A program made the position numbers and the translations under genes. DNA of 8,489 nucleotides, from assembly GCA_041584015.1 (NCBI GenBank), contig JBFHES010000201.1, positions 1 through 8,489 on the forward strand, in the 5' to 3' direction. This document shows positions 1 through 7,319 of the stretch, piece by piece (position 1 is the first letter of the stretch; the number at the start of each line of letters is the position of its first letter). The notes beneath the pieces are model-generated. The model was given only the letters and a program-made list of their open reading frames with translations, was not told the DNA's origin and ran no database searches. The DNA comes from JBFHES01 sp041584015 (lineage in GTDB: Bacteria; Bacteroidota; Bacteroidia; Bacteroidales; M50B96).

Positions 1-77
1 GATTCAAATAAGAAATCACCTGATATTCAGAATTGCAATCTATTAAAGAGCGGTGGAACGGATAAAAACAGAAAGGT

Positions 78-97
78 ATTCCTGCCTGCGCAGGAAT
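78..97. repeat. Short perfect inverted repeat (REP-like hairpin) past the 3' end of the GH3 fusion gene
   Basis: An 8-bp perfect stem (ATTCCTGC / GCAGGAAT) encloses a 4-base loop (CTGC). The core resembles the widespread bacterial intergenic element of the form ATTCC(C/T)GCnTGCGC(A/G)GGAAT, so it is probably one copy of a dispersed repeat (inference from memory of the motif). It lies 25 bp beyond the stop codon of the minus-strand gene. Read on that strand it is followed by a T-rich stretch (ACCTTTCTGTTTTTATC), so it may also act as a weak transcription terminator. The rest of 1-121 shows no recognisable gene. Confidence 0.55.
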
Positions 98-121
98 GAA
101 ATGCGTTTAGAAAAATAAAAT

Positions 122-3076
122 CTATTCAATTGATTTATAAATCTGTTCTTGAATTCGCGTACGAATATCGTGTTTAATCAATTTTGTATTGCTGGCATCT
201 GGACAAATTCGATTACTAAGGAATATATACACAATCTCCTGCTCCGGGTCAATCCACGCCATAGTTCCGGTAAAACCTGTATGCCCAAAGCTTTTACCTG
301 AAACACCCTGAAAGGTAGGACCAACTTTTGAATAATCCATTTCAGGTTTATCGAAACCAATGCCACGACGGTTTTCATTATCGAGAAAAGCTGCCGATGA
401 GAAATAATCGATGGTACCATTTCTGAAATATTGTTCCCCGCCATAGTTTCCTTTTTGCAAATACATCTGCATCATTTTTGCCAGATCATTCGCATTCGAG
501 AACAAACCGGCATGACCACCAACGCCCCCCAGCATTGCTGCTCCGGGATCGTGCACATATCCCTGCAACATTTGCTTACGGAAATCCTCATCGTCCTCGG
601 TTGGTACAATCACATCTTTACTAAAACGATTTAATGGCAAGAACCCTAAACTTGAAGCGCCAAGTCTTTTATAATACAAACTGTCTGTAAGCTTTTCCAG
701 CGGCTGCTGATACAGCTCCTCAATCATCATCTTAAAAAGATAATATCCTAAATCGCTGTATTTATAGTCGCTGTCTTCGCGCAGCTCTGATTGAGTAATG
801 TGATAAAATACACTGTCCGCAAAATCATTTCTAATGAATAGCTGATTTGCAACTTCCACCTCGAAACCCGGCTCAGCTTTTTTGCGATAAATAGAATCAT
901 ACAAATCGGTTTCGATGGTTGAACGATAGAATGGAATCCATGGAAACAATCTTCCCTGATGACCAAGTATATCTTTTATGCTAATGCCTCGTTTATCTGT
1001 GGTATCCAGATCCTGCAAATAATAGCTCAGACTTGAATCGACATTAATAATTGCTTCATCTTGCATGTGCATTAAAACGGGCAGTGTTGCGGCAATTTTA
1101 GTTATTGAAGCCAAATCGTATAGATAGTCAGGCTGCACATCTGTTCGTAACTTTTGAGTAAAGTGTCCATAAGCCTTATTGAACACAACCTTGCCTTTGC
1201 GCGCCACTAACACCTGGCAACCTGGTGTTGCTTTCAGCTCAATTGCTTCGGCCACTATGGAATCTATCATAGCCAAACTATCGGAACGCAAGCCAACAGA
1301 TTCGGGGATTGTATATCCAAGACGATTTGAGGCATAAAGCATTTGACCATCAGCCGCTTTGTATTGCTTTTTCAAACTTACTGGCAGCTTTCCGCGAACT
1401 GGTAGTGCTCCAAAAACGGCCTGTGCTAAATTATCCTGAACTAAGTCGGTATTATCATAGCCTAAAACAATAGCCTTAAATGCATCCAAACTATCAATTA
1501 AATTCAGTGCATATGGATTACTCGGAATAAGCAACACAGTTGGTATTCGCTCGGCAACCTTCTGGGCAAACACCAACTGATCCGCATGAAAGCCAAATTT
1601 CTTATATGGTCGCTGATTTAGATTATTAAAATTTATTAGCACCAGATTGTGTTGCATCATGAGATGTTCAAGGTCTGCATCAATTTCTGATTGATCAGTG
1701 GCTGTAAGATTATAGTTGGCGCTGGTTGCATAATTTGCTACCCTGTTGCTAAAAACCGAAATTCCTTCGCCTATATTTATGGTTAAAAGCGACAGTGTAT
1801 CCAAGCTCTTTAATGGCAACAAGTCATTTTCATTTTTCAATAATGTAATAGCCGACTGGGTTAAATCCCTTTTAATTAAATCGAAGGCACTTGCATTTAA
1901 GTCATCCACAAGATTTGCTGTCGTGTTTATAGGCGTTTTATTTAATCCACACCACTGCTTGGCCATTAGAATGCGTTTCACCTTTTCGTCAATATCGGCC
2001 TCGGTAAGCAATCCATCTTTAATCGCCTTTTTAATGGCCTTTATTGCTTTGGGCACATCTTCCGACATAACTAAAATATCTTCTCCTGCTGTTAAGGCCT
2101 TTAACTCAATCTCGCCCGCTTTCGGACTTCCCTCTTTGGCTCCTTGCATGTTTAAGGCATCGGTAATAGCCAAACCACTAAAACCAAGCGTTTGCCGCAA
2201 CAAGGTATCAACAATACTTGCCGATAATGAGGAAGGTGTTTGCATAGTAGTATCGTAGGCCTCAATGGCCAGATGTGCAACCATCACACCTGCAACACCT
2301 TTATTTATCAAATACTGAAATGGAACCAAAGCGTTGGCCATTATCTCATCCTTACTTTCGTAAACCAAAGGCAAACTATAATGCGAATCGCTGCTGGTAT
2401 TTCCATGTCCCGGAAAATGTTTAGCTACGGCCAACACACGATTATCCTGCATTCCTTTCATGTAAGCAAATGCCTTTTCGCAAACATTTACTTTGTCTTC
2501 TCCAAAGGAACGATGATTAATTACAGGATTATCTGGATTTGTATTTACATCAACCACCGGGGCAAAATTCATGTGTACGCCTAGCCTCGAAAGCATTGCG
2601 GCAATAGCCTCACCCATATCATAAATTTTGCTTTCATCCTGAATGGCGCCGAGCATCATTTGATAGGGAAAATCCATAACACTATCCAAACGCATTCCTG
2701 GCCCCCACTCAGCATCCATTGCTACCATTAATGGAATTTTAGATAATTGCTGATATTCATTGGTTAGTTGCACTTGCTTTACCGGGCCTCCCTGAAAAAA
2801 GATTAATCCACCAATGTGCTGTTTTCTTATCAGCTTTTTAATTTCCTTGGTGTGCTTTTCTGGTAAATTAGAATAAGCAGCCACAAAGAATAATTGACCA
2901 ATTTTCTCTTCTAAGGTAAGGCTGTTCAAGGTTGTTTCAGCCCAATCTGAATTTGATTCAGCAAATACGGGATTGCCATCAATACCTTCATATCTGTCAG
3001 ACACACTGGTTAAAGAAAAACCAGATAAGGTAATTACAATAAATGTGAGAATTCCAATTTTGCTTATTCTATTCAT
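122..3076 (-). CDS. Exported NagZ-like family 3 glycoside hydrolase fused to a beta-lactamase-fold serine hydrolase
   Basis: A 984-residue two-enzyme protein. Residues 1 to about 25 form a signal peptide (MNRISK, then a hydrophobic run). Residues about 45-375 are a GH3 beta-N-acetylhexosaminidase domain of the NagZ type: the signature AKHFPGHG (K219, H220, H224) is followed by the D230-S-H232 loop that supplies the acid/base dyad in NagZ enzymes, and the nucleophile is Asp306 in ITDALNM. Residues about 405-565 resemble a degenerate GH3 C-terminal domain. Residues about 590-984 are a class C beta-lactamase/DD-peptidase fold: S657-I-T-K660, Y773-S-D and H932-T-G. In Bacillus, separate NagZ and AmiE (same two folds) successively remove GlcNAc and the peptide from muropeptides, so this fusion probably does both in the periplasm (inference). 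An upstream ATG at 3148 would add 24 residues, but a promoter-like site lies within that extension and the signal peptide begins cleanly at 3076. Gene runs divergently from the small T9SS protein. Domains are secure; substrate of the second domain is not. Confidence 0.93.
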   Translation of the reverse strand: MNRISKIGILTFIVITLSGFSLTSVSDRYEGIDGNPVFAESNSDWAETTLNSLTLEEKIGQLFFVAAYSNLPEKHTKEIKKLIRKQHIGGLIFFQGGPVKQVQLTNEYQQLSKIPLMVAMDAEWGPGMRLDSVMDFPYQMMLGAIQDESKIYDMGEAIAAMLSRLGVHMNFAPVVDVNTNPDNPVINHRSFGEDKVNVCEKAFAYMKGMQDNRVLAVAKHFPGHGNTSSDSHYSLPLVYESKDEIMANALVPFQYLINKGVAGVMVAHLAIEAYDTTMQTPSSLSASIVDTLLRQTLGFSGLAITDALNMQGAKEGSPKAGEIELKALTAGEDILVMSEDVPKAIKAIKKAIKDGLLTEADIDEKVKRILMAKQWCGLNKTPINTTANLVDDLNASAFDLIKRDLTQSAITLLKNENDLLPLKSLDTLSLLTINIGEGISVFSNRVANYATSANYNLTATDQSEIDADLEHLMMQHNLVLINFNNLNQRPYKKFGFHADQLVFAQKVAERIPTVLLIPSNPYALNLIDSLDAFKAIVLGYDNTDLVQDNLAQAVFGALPVRGKLPVSLKKQYKAADGQMLYASNRLGYTIPESVGLRSDSLAMIDSIVAEAIELKATPGCQVLVARKGKVVFNKAYGHFTQKLRTDVQPDYLYDLASITKIAATLPVLMHMQDEAIINVDSSLSYYLQDLDTTDKRGISIKDILGHQGRLFPWIPFYRSTIETDLYDSIYRKKAEPGFEVEVANQLFIRNDFADSVFYHITQSELREDSDYKYSDLGYYLFKMMIEELYQQPLEKLTDSLYYKRLGASSLGFLPLNRFSKDVIVPTEDDEDFRKQMLQGYVHDPGAAMLGGVGGHAGLFSNANDLAKMMQMYLQKGNYGGEQYFRNGTIDYFSSAAFLDNENRRGIGFDKPEMDYSKVGPTFQGVSGKSFGHTGFTGTMAWIDPEQEIVYIFLSNRICPDASNTKLIKHDIRTRIQEQIYKSIE

Positions 3077-3102
3077 ATCAACACTGTTTTTCAAACAACA
3101 AG

Positions 3103-3132
3103 CAAAATTAAGTAATGTAATAACGCAAGCAA
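3103..3132 (-). promoter_or_regulatory. Bacteroidota-type promoter for the GH3 fusion gene
   Basis: On the minus strand TAATTTTG (3110 to 3103) fits the Bacteroidota -7 consensus TAnnTTTG. A TTG (3132 to 3130) lies 19 bases upstream, matching the -33 element and its usual spacing; a second TTG sits 4 bases closer. Transcription would start near 3096, leaving a leader of about 20 nt before the ATG at 3076. No promoter has been mapped here; the call rests on consensus match and position. Confidence 0.6.
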
Positions 3133-3196
3133 GCGATAATCTCATCAATTGTTACCTACCTTATGAACAATAATTAAGTGAAACAAAGCTCATATC

Positions 3197-3212
3197 TGTT
3201 CGCATACGAACA
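3197..3212. promoter_or_regulatory. 16-bp dyad, possible operator in the divergent intergenic region
   Basis: TGTTCG and CGAACA flank the 4-base spacer CATA as a perfect inverted repeat. It lies between the divergent GH3 fusion gene (promoter-like site about 65 bp away) and the small T9SS protein gene (start 144 bp away). The size and symmetry suit a dimeric DNA-binding regulator, but no regulator gene lies in the window and I do not recognise the site. A second, weaker dyad (ACACTT at 3232-3237, AAGTGT at 3251-3256) lies nearby. No clear TAnnTTTG element was found on the plus strand for the gene at 3356. Confidence 0.35.
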
Positions 3213-3355
3213 CAAACTGTTGCTATTTCAAACACTTATGAATAACGCACAAGTGTCAATCAAATTATAAAACACTAACAAGCAAATATTTAATGCTGTT
3301 GGCATAGATAATGAAATAAATGCCGCAAATGTATTAACCCTTTAACCCGAACATC

Positions 3356-3757
3356 ATGAGAAAATTTAAAACGCCTTTTGTATTGATGCTTGCTGTTTTT
3401 AGCCTGTCCTTTGGATACTTTACAGCCAGCGCACAAACCGGATTCAATAATTTAAAAGAAGAAGTTATTGACCCAAATGAAGAACCACTCGGAATTGAAA
3501 CCAGTGAATTAAGTTTCGATGACCTAAAAATTTATTCACACAATGGTGAGCTGAAAATAAATTTCAGTAACGATGTGAATGGAAAAATTAAGTATGAAGT
3601 GTACAACCTAATTGGCAACCAATTAATCAGTGAAGAAGAACAGAAGACCGGCACAGAGATGAAATTCAGAACCCAAATTTCAAATCTTCCAAAATCTGTT
3701 TACATCGTTCGATTAAGCCAGGGAAATCACATGGTTTCAAGGAAAGTACAACTTTAA
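3356..3757 (+). CDS. Small secreted protein consisting mainly of a T9SS type A sorting domain
   Basis: A 133-residue protein. Residues 1-26 are a signal peptide (MRKFK, hydrophobic core, ASA cleavage before Q27). Residues about 28-52 are a short acidic linker rich in Glu and Asp. Residues about 53-133 match the type A C-terminal sorting domain of the Bacteroidota type IX secretion system: an early strand (DLKIYSHNGELKINF), the central VYNLIGNQL strand, LPKSVYIVRL, and a terminal RKVQL. In this family the domain directs cargo across the outer membrane and is then usually removed and replaced by a lipopolysaccharide link. Here there is essentially no cargo ahead of it, which is unusual. The usual Gly before the Y-I-V strand is Ser (S115). 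The gene stands alone: divergent from its left neighbour and closed by a strong terminator before the protease gene. Function is unknown; it might be a surface-anchored small protein, a remnant of a larger one, or a decoy or regulator of sorting. Confidence 0.85.
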   Translation: MRKFKTPFVLMLAVFSLSFGYFTASAQTGFNNLKEEVIDPNEEPLGIETSELSFDDLKIYSHNGELKINFSNDVNGKIKYEVYNLIGNQLISEEEQKTGTEMKFRTQISNLPKSVYIVRLSQGNHMVSRKVQL

Positions 3758-3804
3758 TGATATTACCTCTAATCCCTGTTTCTTAAACAAAAACCTCTAA
3801 TCTT

Positions 3805-3837
3805 TTGACCTGTTGTTTTCAGCAGGTCAATTTTTTT
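3805..3837 (+). terminator. Strong intrinsic terminator after the small T9SS protein gene
   Basis: An 11-bp stem (TTGACCTGTTG at 3805-3815 with CAGCAGGTCAA at 3820-3830, one T-G wobble) closes a TTTT loop and is followed directly by seven Ts (3831-3837). It lies 48 bp after the stop codon of the small secreted protein and about 50 bp before the protease start, so the two plus-strand genes are probably transcribed separately. Confidence 0.9.
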
Positions 3838-3888
3838 GCAAGCAATTATGATTACTTTTACCATTAAATACATTTAAATAATTTCACA

Positions 3889-6800
3889 ATGACGAAGAGA
3901 ATTCTACTATTCACACTTGCACTTTCTTTTCTATCTGTGCTAATGTACGGACAGAATGACGAAGCCAGAATCCTGCGCTTCCCAACCATTCACAATAATC
4001 AAGTTGCATTTACGTATGCCGGAGATTTATACACGGTTTCAACAGATGGAGGTTACGCAAGAAAATTAACAAATCATGATGGTTTCGAAATGTTTGCCAA
4101 ATTTTCGCCAGACGGCAAAACACTGGCATTCACAGGACAGTACGACGGAAACACAGAAATATTCACCATTCCAGCCGAAGGTGGTGTTCCGAAACGTCTG
4201 ACTACAACAGCAACGCTGGGTCGCGATGATGTATCCGACCGTATGGGTCCAAACAACATTACAATGGCCTGGACTCCAGATGGCAAATCGATAGTTTACC
4301 GTTCGCGTAAGCAGACCTTCAATTCTTTTGTAGGACAGCTTTTTAAAGTATCAGTTGATGGTGGTATCTCAACGGAGTTACCTTTACCTACAGGTGGCTT
4401 TTGCTCCTACAACAACGACGGAAGCAAATTAGCCTACAATCGTGTTTTTCGCGAGTTCAGAACATGGAAATACTACAAAGGTGGTATGGCCGACGATGTT
4501 TGGATTCACGACTTTAAAACTAAAAAAACAGAAAACGTTACCAATAACGTTGCTCAGGACATACAACCAATGTGGCATGGCGAAGAAGTATATTACATCT
4601 CTGATCGCGATCGAACCATGAACCTGTTTGTGTACAACACAAAAACCAAAGCAACAAAAAAGGTAACCGATTTTACAGAGTACGACATTAAATTCCCTTC
4701 GATCAACGGAAATAAAATAGTTTTCGAAAACGCAGGATACATTTATGTGTTCGACATAGCTACTCAAACAAAAACCAAGCTCACAATTAAAATTGCAGAT
4801 GATTTTGCATGGGGGCGTAAAAAAATGGTTAATGCGGCTAAGAACATTCGTGAGATGGACTTATCACCAAACGGCGAGCGTGTTGTTTTTGGCGCACGTG
4901 GAGACGTGTTCTCAGTACCAGCAGATAAAGGCATCACCTACAATTTAACTGAAACATCGGGTGCACACGACAGAGAAGTAGCGTGGTCGCCGGATGGCAA
5001 ACACATTGCCTATGTTTCTGATGTAGATGGTGAATTTGAAATTTACATGATAAAGCAAGATGGCTCTGAGAAAGCAATTAAATTAACTTCAAATGCAGAC
5101 ACCTACATATACAGCATTCAGTGGTCGCCGGATAGCAAGAAGATCATGTGGTCTGACAAAATGAATCGATTGAGATATCTTGATGTTGCTTCGAAGAAAG
5201 TTACTGAAGTAGACAAATCGAAAAAATGGGAAATGCGCGATTACAACTGGTCACCAGACAGCAAGTGGATTACCTATACCAAACAAGCTATGAACAGCAT
5301 GGGAGTTATATGTCTTTACAACCTCAACACAAAAGACATAACAGAAGTTACAAGCGACTGGTATAGCTCCAGCAATCCAACCTTCGACACCGAAGGCAAG
5401 TACCTTTTCTTTGCTTCGAAGCGCGACTTTAACCCGATTTATAGCGAGACAGAATGGAATCATGCCTTGCGCGATATGACCCGCATTTATTTTGTAACAC
5501 TTACAAAGGACACTCCTTCGCCGTTTGCTCCGACCAACGACATGGTTAAAATTGAGAAAGAGAAAAAGGATGAAGACAAAAAAGACGATAAGGACAAGAA
5601 AGAAAAATCCGACGAATCTAAAGATATTAAAGTTGACCTTGATGGTATTCAGGACAGAATTGCCTCATTGCCTGTTAAGGCCGGATACTATTGGGGAATT
5701 CACGCCATTGGCAACAAAGTATATTACGGACAATGGGATTCAAAAGCTACATCATCAGCCTTTAAAATGTACGATCTGAAAAAGCAAAAGGAAACAGAAT
5801 TGGGCAGTGGCATGAGTTTCTTGTTCTCAGCAAACAATAAAAAAGTGCTTATATCTAAAAGCCGCAAGTATTATGTTATTGATGCGCCATCAGGGAAAGT
5901 AAGTTTGAAAGATGCAGTTAGCACCAGCGACATGAAAATGTGGGTAGATGTAAAAGAAGAGTGGAACCAGATTTATAACGAAGCTTGGCGTCAAATGCGT
6001 GACTTCTTCTACGATCCTAACATGCATGGTGTTGATTGGAAAAAAATGGGCGATAAATATGCCGCCTTATTACCTTATGTAAATCACCGTAAAGACCTCA
6101 CTTATTTAATTGGCGAATTAATTGGCGAACTAAACGTTGGTCATGCCTACATTAATGGCGGTGATGTACCAAGCCCTCAACGAATCAAAACCGGACTTCT
6201 TGGTGCAAAAATCAGTAAGCATTCATCTGGTTACTTTAAAGTTGATAAGATTCTTAAAGGTGCCAATTGGACCTCTACTTTACGTTCACCTCTAACCGAG
6301 ATTGGCGTTAATGTAAAAGAAGGCGATTACATTGTAGAAGTAAACGGTGTTTCGACCAAAAACATAGACGACCTTTATACGGCGCTAATTAACAAAGCTG
6401 GCAAACCGGTGGCATTTAAATTCAACAGCAAAGCTTCTGAAAAAGATGCTAAGGAAAGCCTGGTTGTTCCAATAGCAGACGAATCGAGCCTGTATTATTA
6501 TGACTGGGTACAAACCAATATTGAGAAAGTAGACAAAGCCACCAACGGTAAAGTCGGTTACATTCATGTACCGGATATGGGCCCGGCTGGCTTAAAAGAA
6601 TTTGTAAAATACTTTTACCCGCAGCTTGACAAAAAAGCCTTGATTATTGATGACAGAGGCAATGGTGGCGGAAACGTATCTCCAATGCTTATTGAGCGTT
6701 TGAAGCGTGAGATTACTCGTTCGAACATGTCGAGAAATGCTGAGATACCAGGACAGACTCCACGTCAAATGATGGTTGGTCCAAAAGTATTATTAATCAA

Positions 6801-7158
6801 TAATTACTCAGCATCAGATGGCGACTTGTTCCCATACTCATTTAAGAAACATAAAATTGGTAAAGTAATCGGTGTAAGAACCTGGGGTGGTGTAGTTGGT
6901 ATTCGCGGATCGCTGCCATTTATTGATGGTGCCGATATGCGTAAACCGGAATTCGCTTCCTACTCATCAGAAGAAAGCAAATGGATTATTGAAGGTTACG
7001 GCGTAGATCCTGACATTGTTGTAGACAACGATCCGGCAAAAGAATATGCAGGAGAAGATCAGCAGTTAAATAAGGCTATCGAGGTTATACTTGAAGAACT
7101 AAAAACATTTAACGTGAAAGTTCCGGCCATTCCTGTTGGTCCAGACAAAAGCAAATAA
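3889..7158 (+). CDS. Secreted Tricorn-type serine protease (peptidase family S41)
   Basis: A 1089-residue protein, close to the length of archaeal Tricorn. Residues 1-21 form a signal peptide ending MYG before Q22, so it acts in the periplasm or outside, unlike the cytosolic archaeal enzyme. Two beta-propellers follow (about 25-310 and 310-680), marked by PD40-type repeats: FSPDGK near 72, WTPDGK near 128, WSPDGK near 366, WSPDSK near 412 and 454. The second propeller is interrupted by a Lys/Asp/Glu-rich loop (about 553-582). Residues about 687-765 are core domain C1 with GELNVGHAY (H752), about 769-845 a PDZ domain, and about 850-1060 core domain C2 with the nucleophile S976 in SASDGD and E1035 in IEGYGVDPD. 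These correspond to the Tricorn catalytic set Ser-His-Ser-Glu, except that the first Ser, next to the His, is Gly751 here. Family members cut short and medium peptides. Start chosen because the signal peptide begins there; the upstream terminator and downstream hairpin suggest a single-gene transcript. Confidence 0.94.
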   Translation: MTKRILLFTLALSFLSVLMYGQNDEARILRFPTIHNNQVAFTYAGDLYTVSTDGGYARKLTNHDGFEMFAKFSPDGKTLAFTGQYDGNTEIFTIPAEGGVPKRLTTTATLGRDDVSDRMGPNNITMAWTPDGKSIVYRSRKQTFNSFVGQLFKVSVDGGISTELPLPTGGFCSYNNDGSKLAYNRVFREFRTWKYYKGGMADDVWIHDFKTKKTENVTNNVAQDIQPMWHGEEVYYISDRDRTMNLFVYNTKTKATKKVTDFTEYDIKFPSINGNKIVFENAGYIYVFDIATQTKTKLTIKIADDFAWGRKKMVNAAKNIREMDLSPNGERVVFGARGDVFSVPADKGITYNLTETSGAHDREVAWSPDGKHIAYVSDVDGEFEIYMIKQDGSEKAIKLTSNADTYIYSIQWSPDSKKIMWSDKMNRLRYLDVASKKVTEVDKSKKWEMRDYNWSPDSKWITYTKQAMNSMGVICLYNLNTKDITEVTSDWYSSSNPTFDTEGKYLFFASKRDFNPIYSETEWNHALRDMTRIYFVTLTKDTPSPFAPTNDMVKIEKEKKDEDKKDDKDKKEKSDESKDIKVDLDGIQDRIASLPVKAGYYWGIHAIGNKVYYGQWDSKATSSAFKMYDLKKQKETELGSGMSFLFSANNKKVLISKSRKYYVIDAPSGKVSLKDAVSTSDMKMWVDVKEEWNQIYNEAWRQMRDFFYDPNMHGVDWKKMGDKYAALLPYVNHRKDLTYLIGELIGELNVGHAYINGGDVPSPQRIKTGLLGAKISKHSSGYFKVDKILKGANWTSTLRSPLTEIGVNVKEGDYIVEVNGVSTKNIDDLYTALINKAGKPVAFKFNSKASEKDAKESLVVPIADESSLYYYDWVQTNIEKVDKATNGKVGYIHVPDMGPAGLKEFVKYFYPQLDKKALIIDDRGNGGGNVSPMLIERLKREITRSNMSRNAEIPGQTPRQMMVGPKVLLINNYSASDGDLFPYSFKKHKIGKVIGVRTWGGVVGIRGSLPFIDGADMRKPEFASYSSEESKWIIEGYGVDPDIVVDNDPAKEYAGEDQQLNKAIEVILEELKTFNVKVPAIPVGPDKSK

Positions 7159-7180
7159 CAAAAGCTAAATAGTAATAGTG

Positions 7181-7215
7181 AAGGGTGTGACTACGGTCAT
7201 GCCCTTTCTTATTTG
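7181..7215 (+). terminator. Terminator-like hairpin with UNCG loop after the protease gene
   Basis: An 11-bp stem (AAGGGTGTGAC at 7181-7191 with GTCATGCCCTT at 7196-7206, including two G-T wobbles) encloses TACG. The closing C and G make cUACGg, a stable UNCG-class tetraloop. An imperfect T-rich tail (TTTCTTATTTG) follows. It begins 22 bp after the protease stop codon. The broken T-tract makes its efficiency uncertain. Confidence 0.75.
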
Positions 7216-7258
7216 TTTCGCAGACCGAGGCGAGAACGTTTAGCAACTATCATGATTT

Positions 7259-7294
7259 TTGCCATTTCTAGTCTCACTCGAATAATTACATTTG
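7259..7294 (+). promoter_or_regulatory. Probable Bacteroidota-type promoter for the ATP-grasp-like gene
   Basis: TACATTTG at 7287-7294 matches the TAnnTTTG -7 consensus exactly. The best upstream TTG (7259-7261) is 25 bases away, longer than the usual spacing, so the -33 element is weak. Transcription would start near 7301, giving a leader of about 19 nt before the ATG at 7320, similar to that inferred for the GH3 fusion gene. Confidence 0.5.
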
Positions 7295-7319
7295 CAAACT
7301 GAAATTTAAAGCTGAAACC

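Noticed and set aside
1..99. An open frame at the left edge ending in TGA at 97-99, as the end of an upstream gene
   Set aside because: Its 32 codons show no recognisable motif and its last part runs through the hairpin repeat; another frame also stays open for the first 42 bases.
1746..2258. A 170-codon plus-strand open frame
   Set aside because: It is antisense to the GH3 domain, whose catalytic motifs are intact on the minus strand, and its translation shows no recognisable domain.
3197..3212. The 16-bp dyad as a LexA (SOS) box
   Set aside because: The half-site order is inverted relative to the CGAAC-N4-GTTCG form, and neither neighbour is a DNA-repair gene.
3869..3876. TACATTTA as a -7 element for the protease gene
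   Set aside because: It has one mismatch to TAnnTTTG, no TTG at proper spacing, and would leave a leader of only a few bases.
5525..5779. An 84-codon frame rich in Lys and Arg inside the protease gene
   Set aside because: It is the shifted reading of the A-rich charged loop of the protease.
3889..7158. The protease as a TolB or dipeptidyl peptidase (S9) protein because of its PD40 propeller repeats
   Set aside because: The C-terminal half has the PDZ and S41 core domains and SASDGD nucleophile of Tricorn, not an alpha/beta-hydrolase domain.
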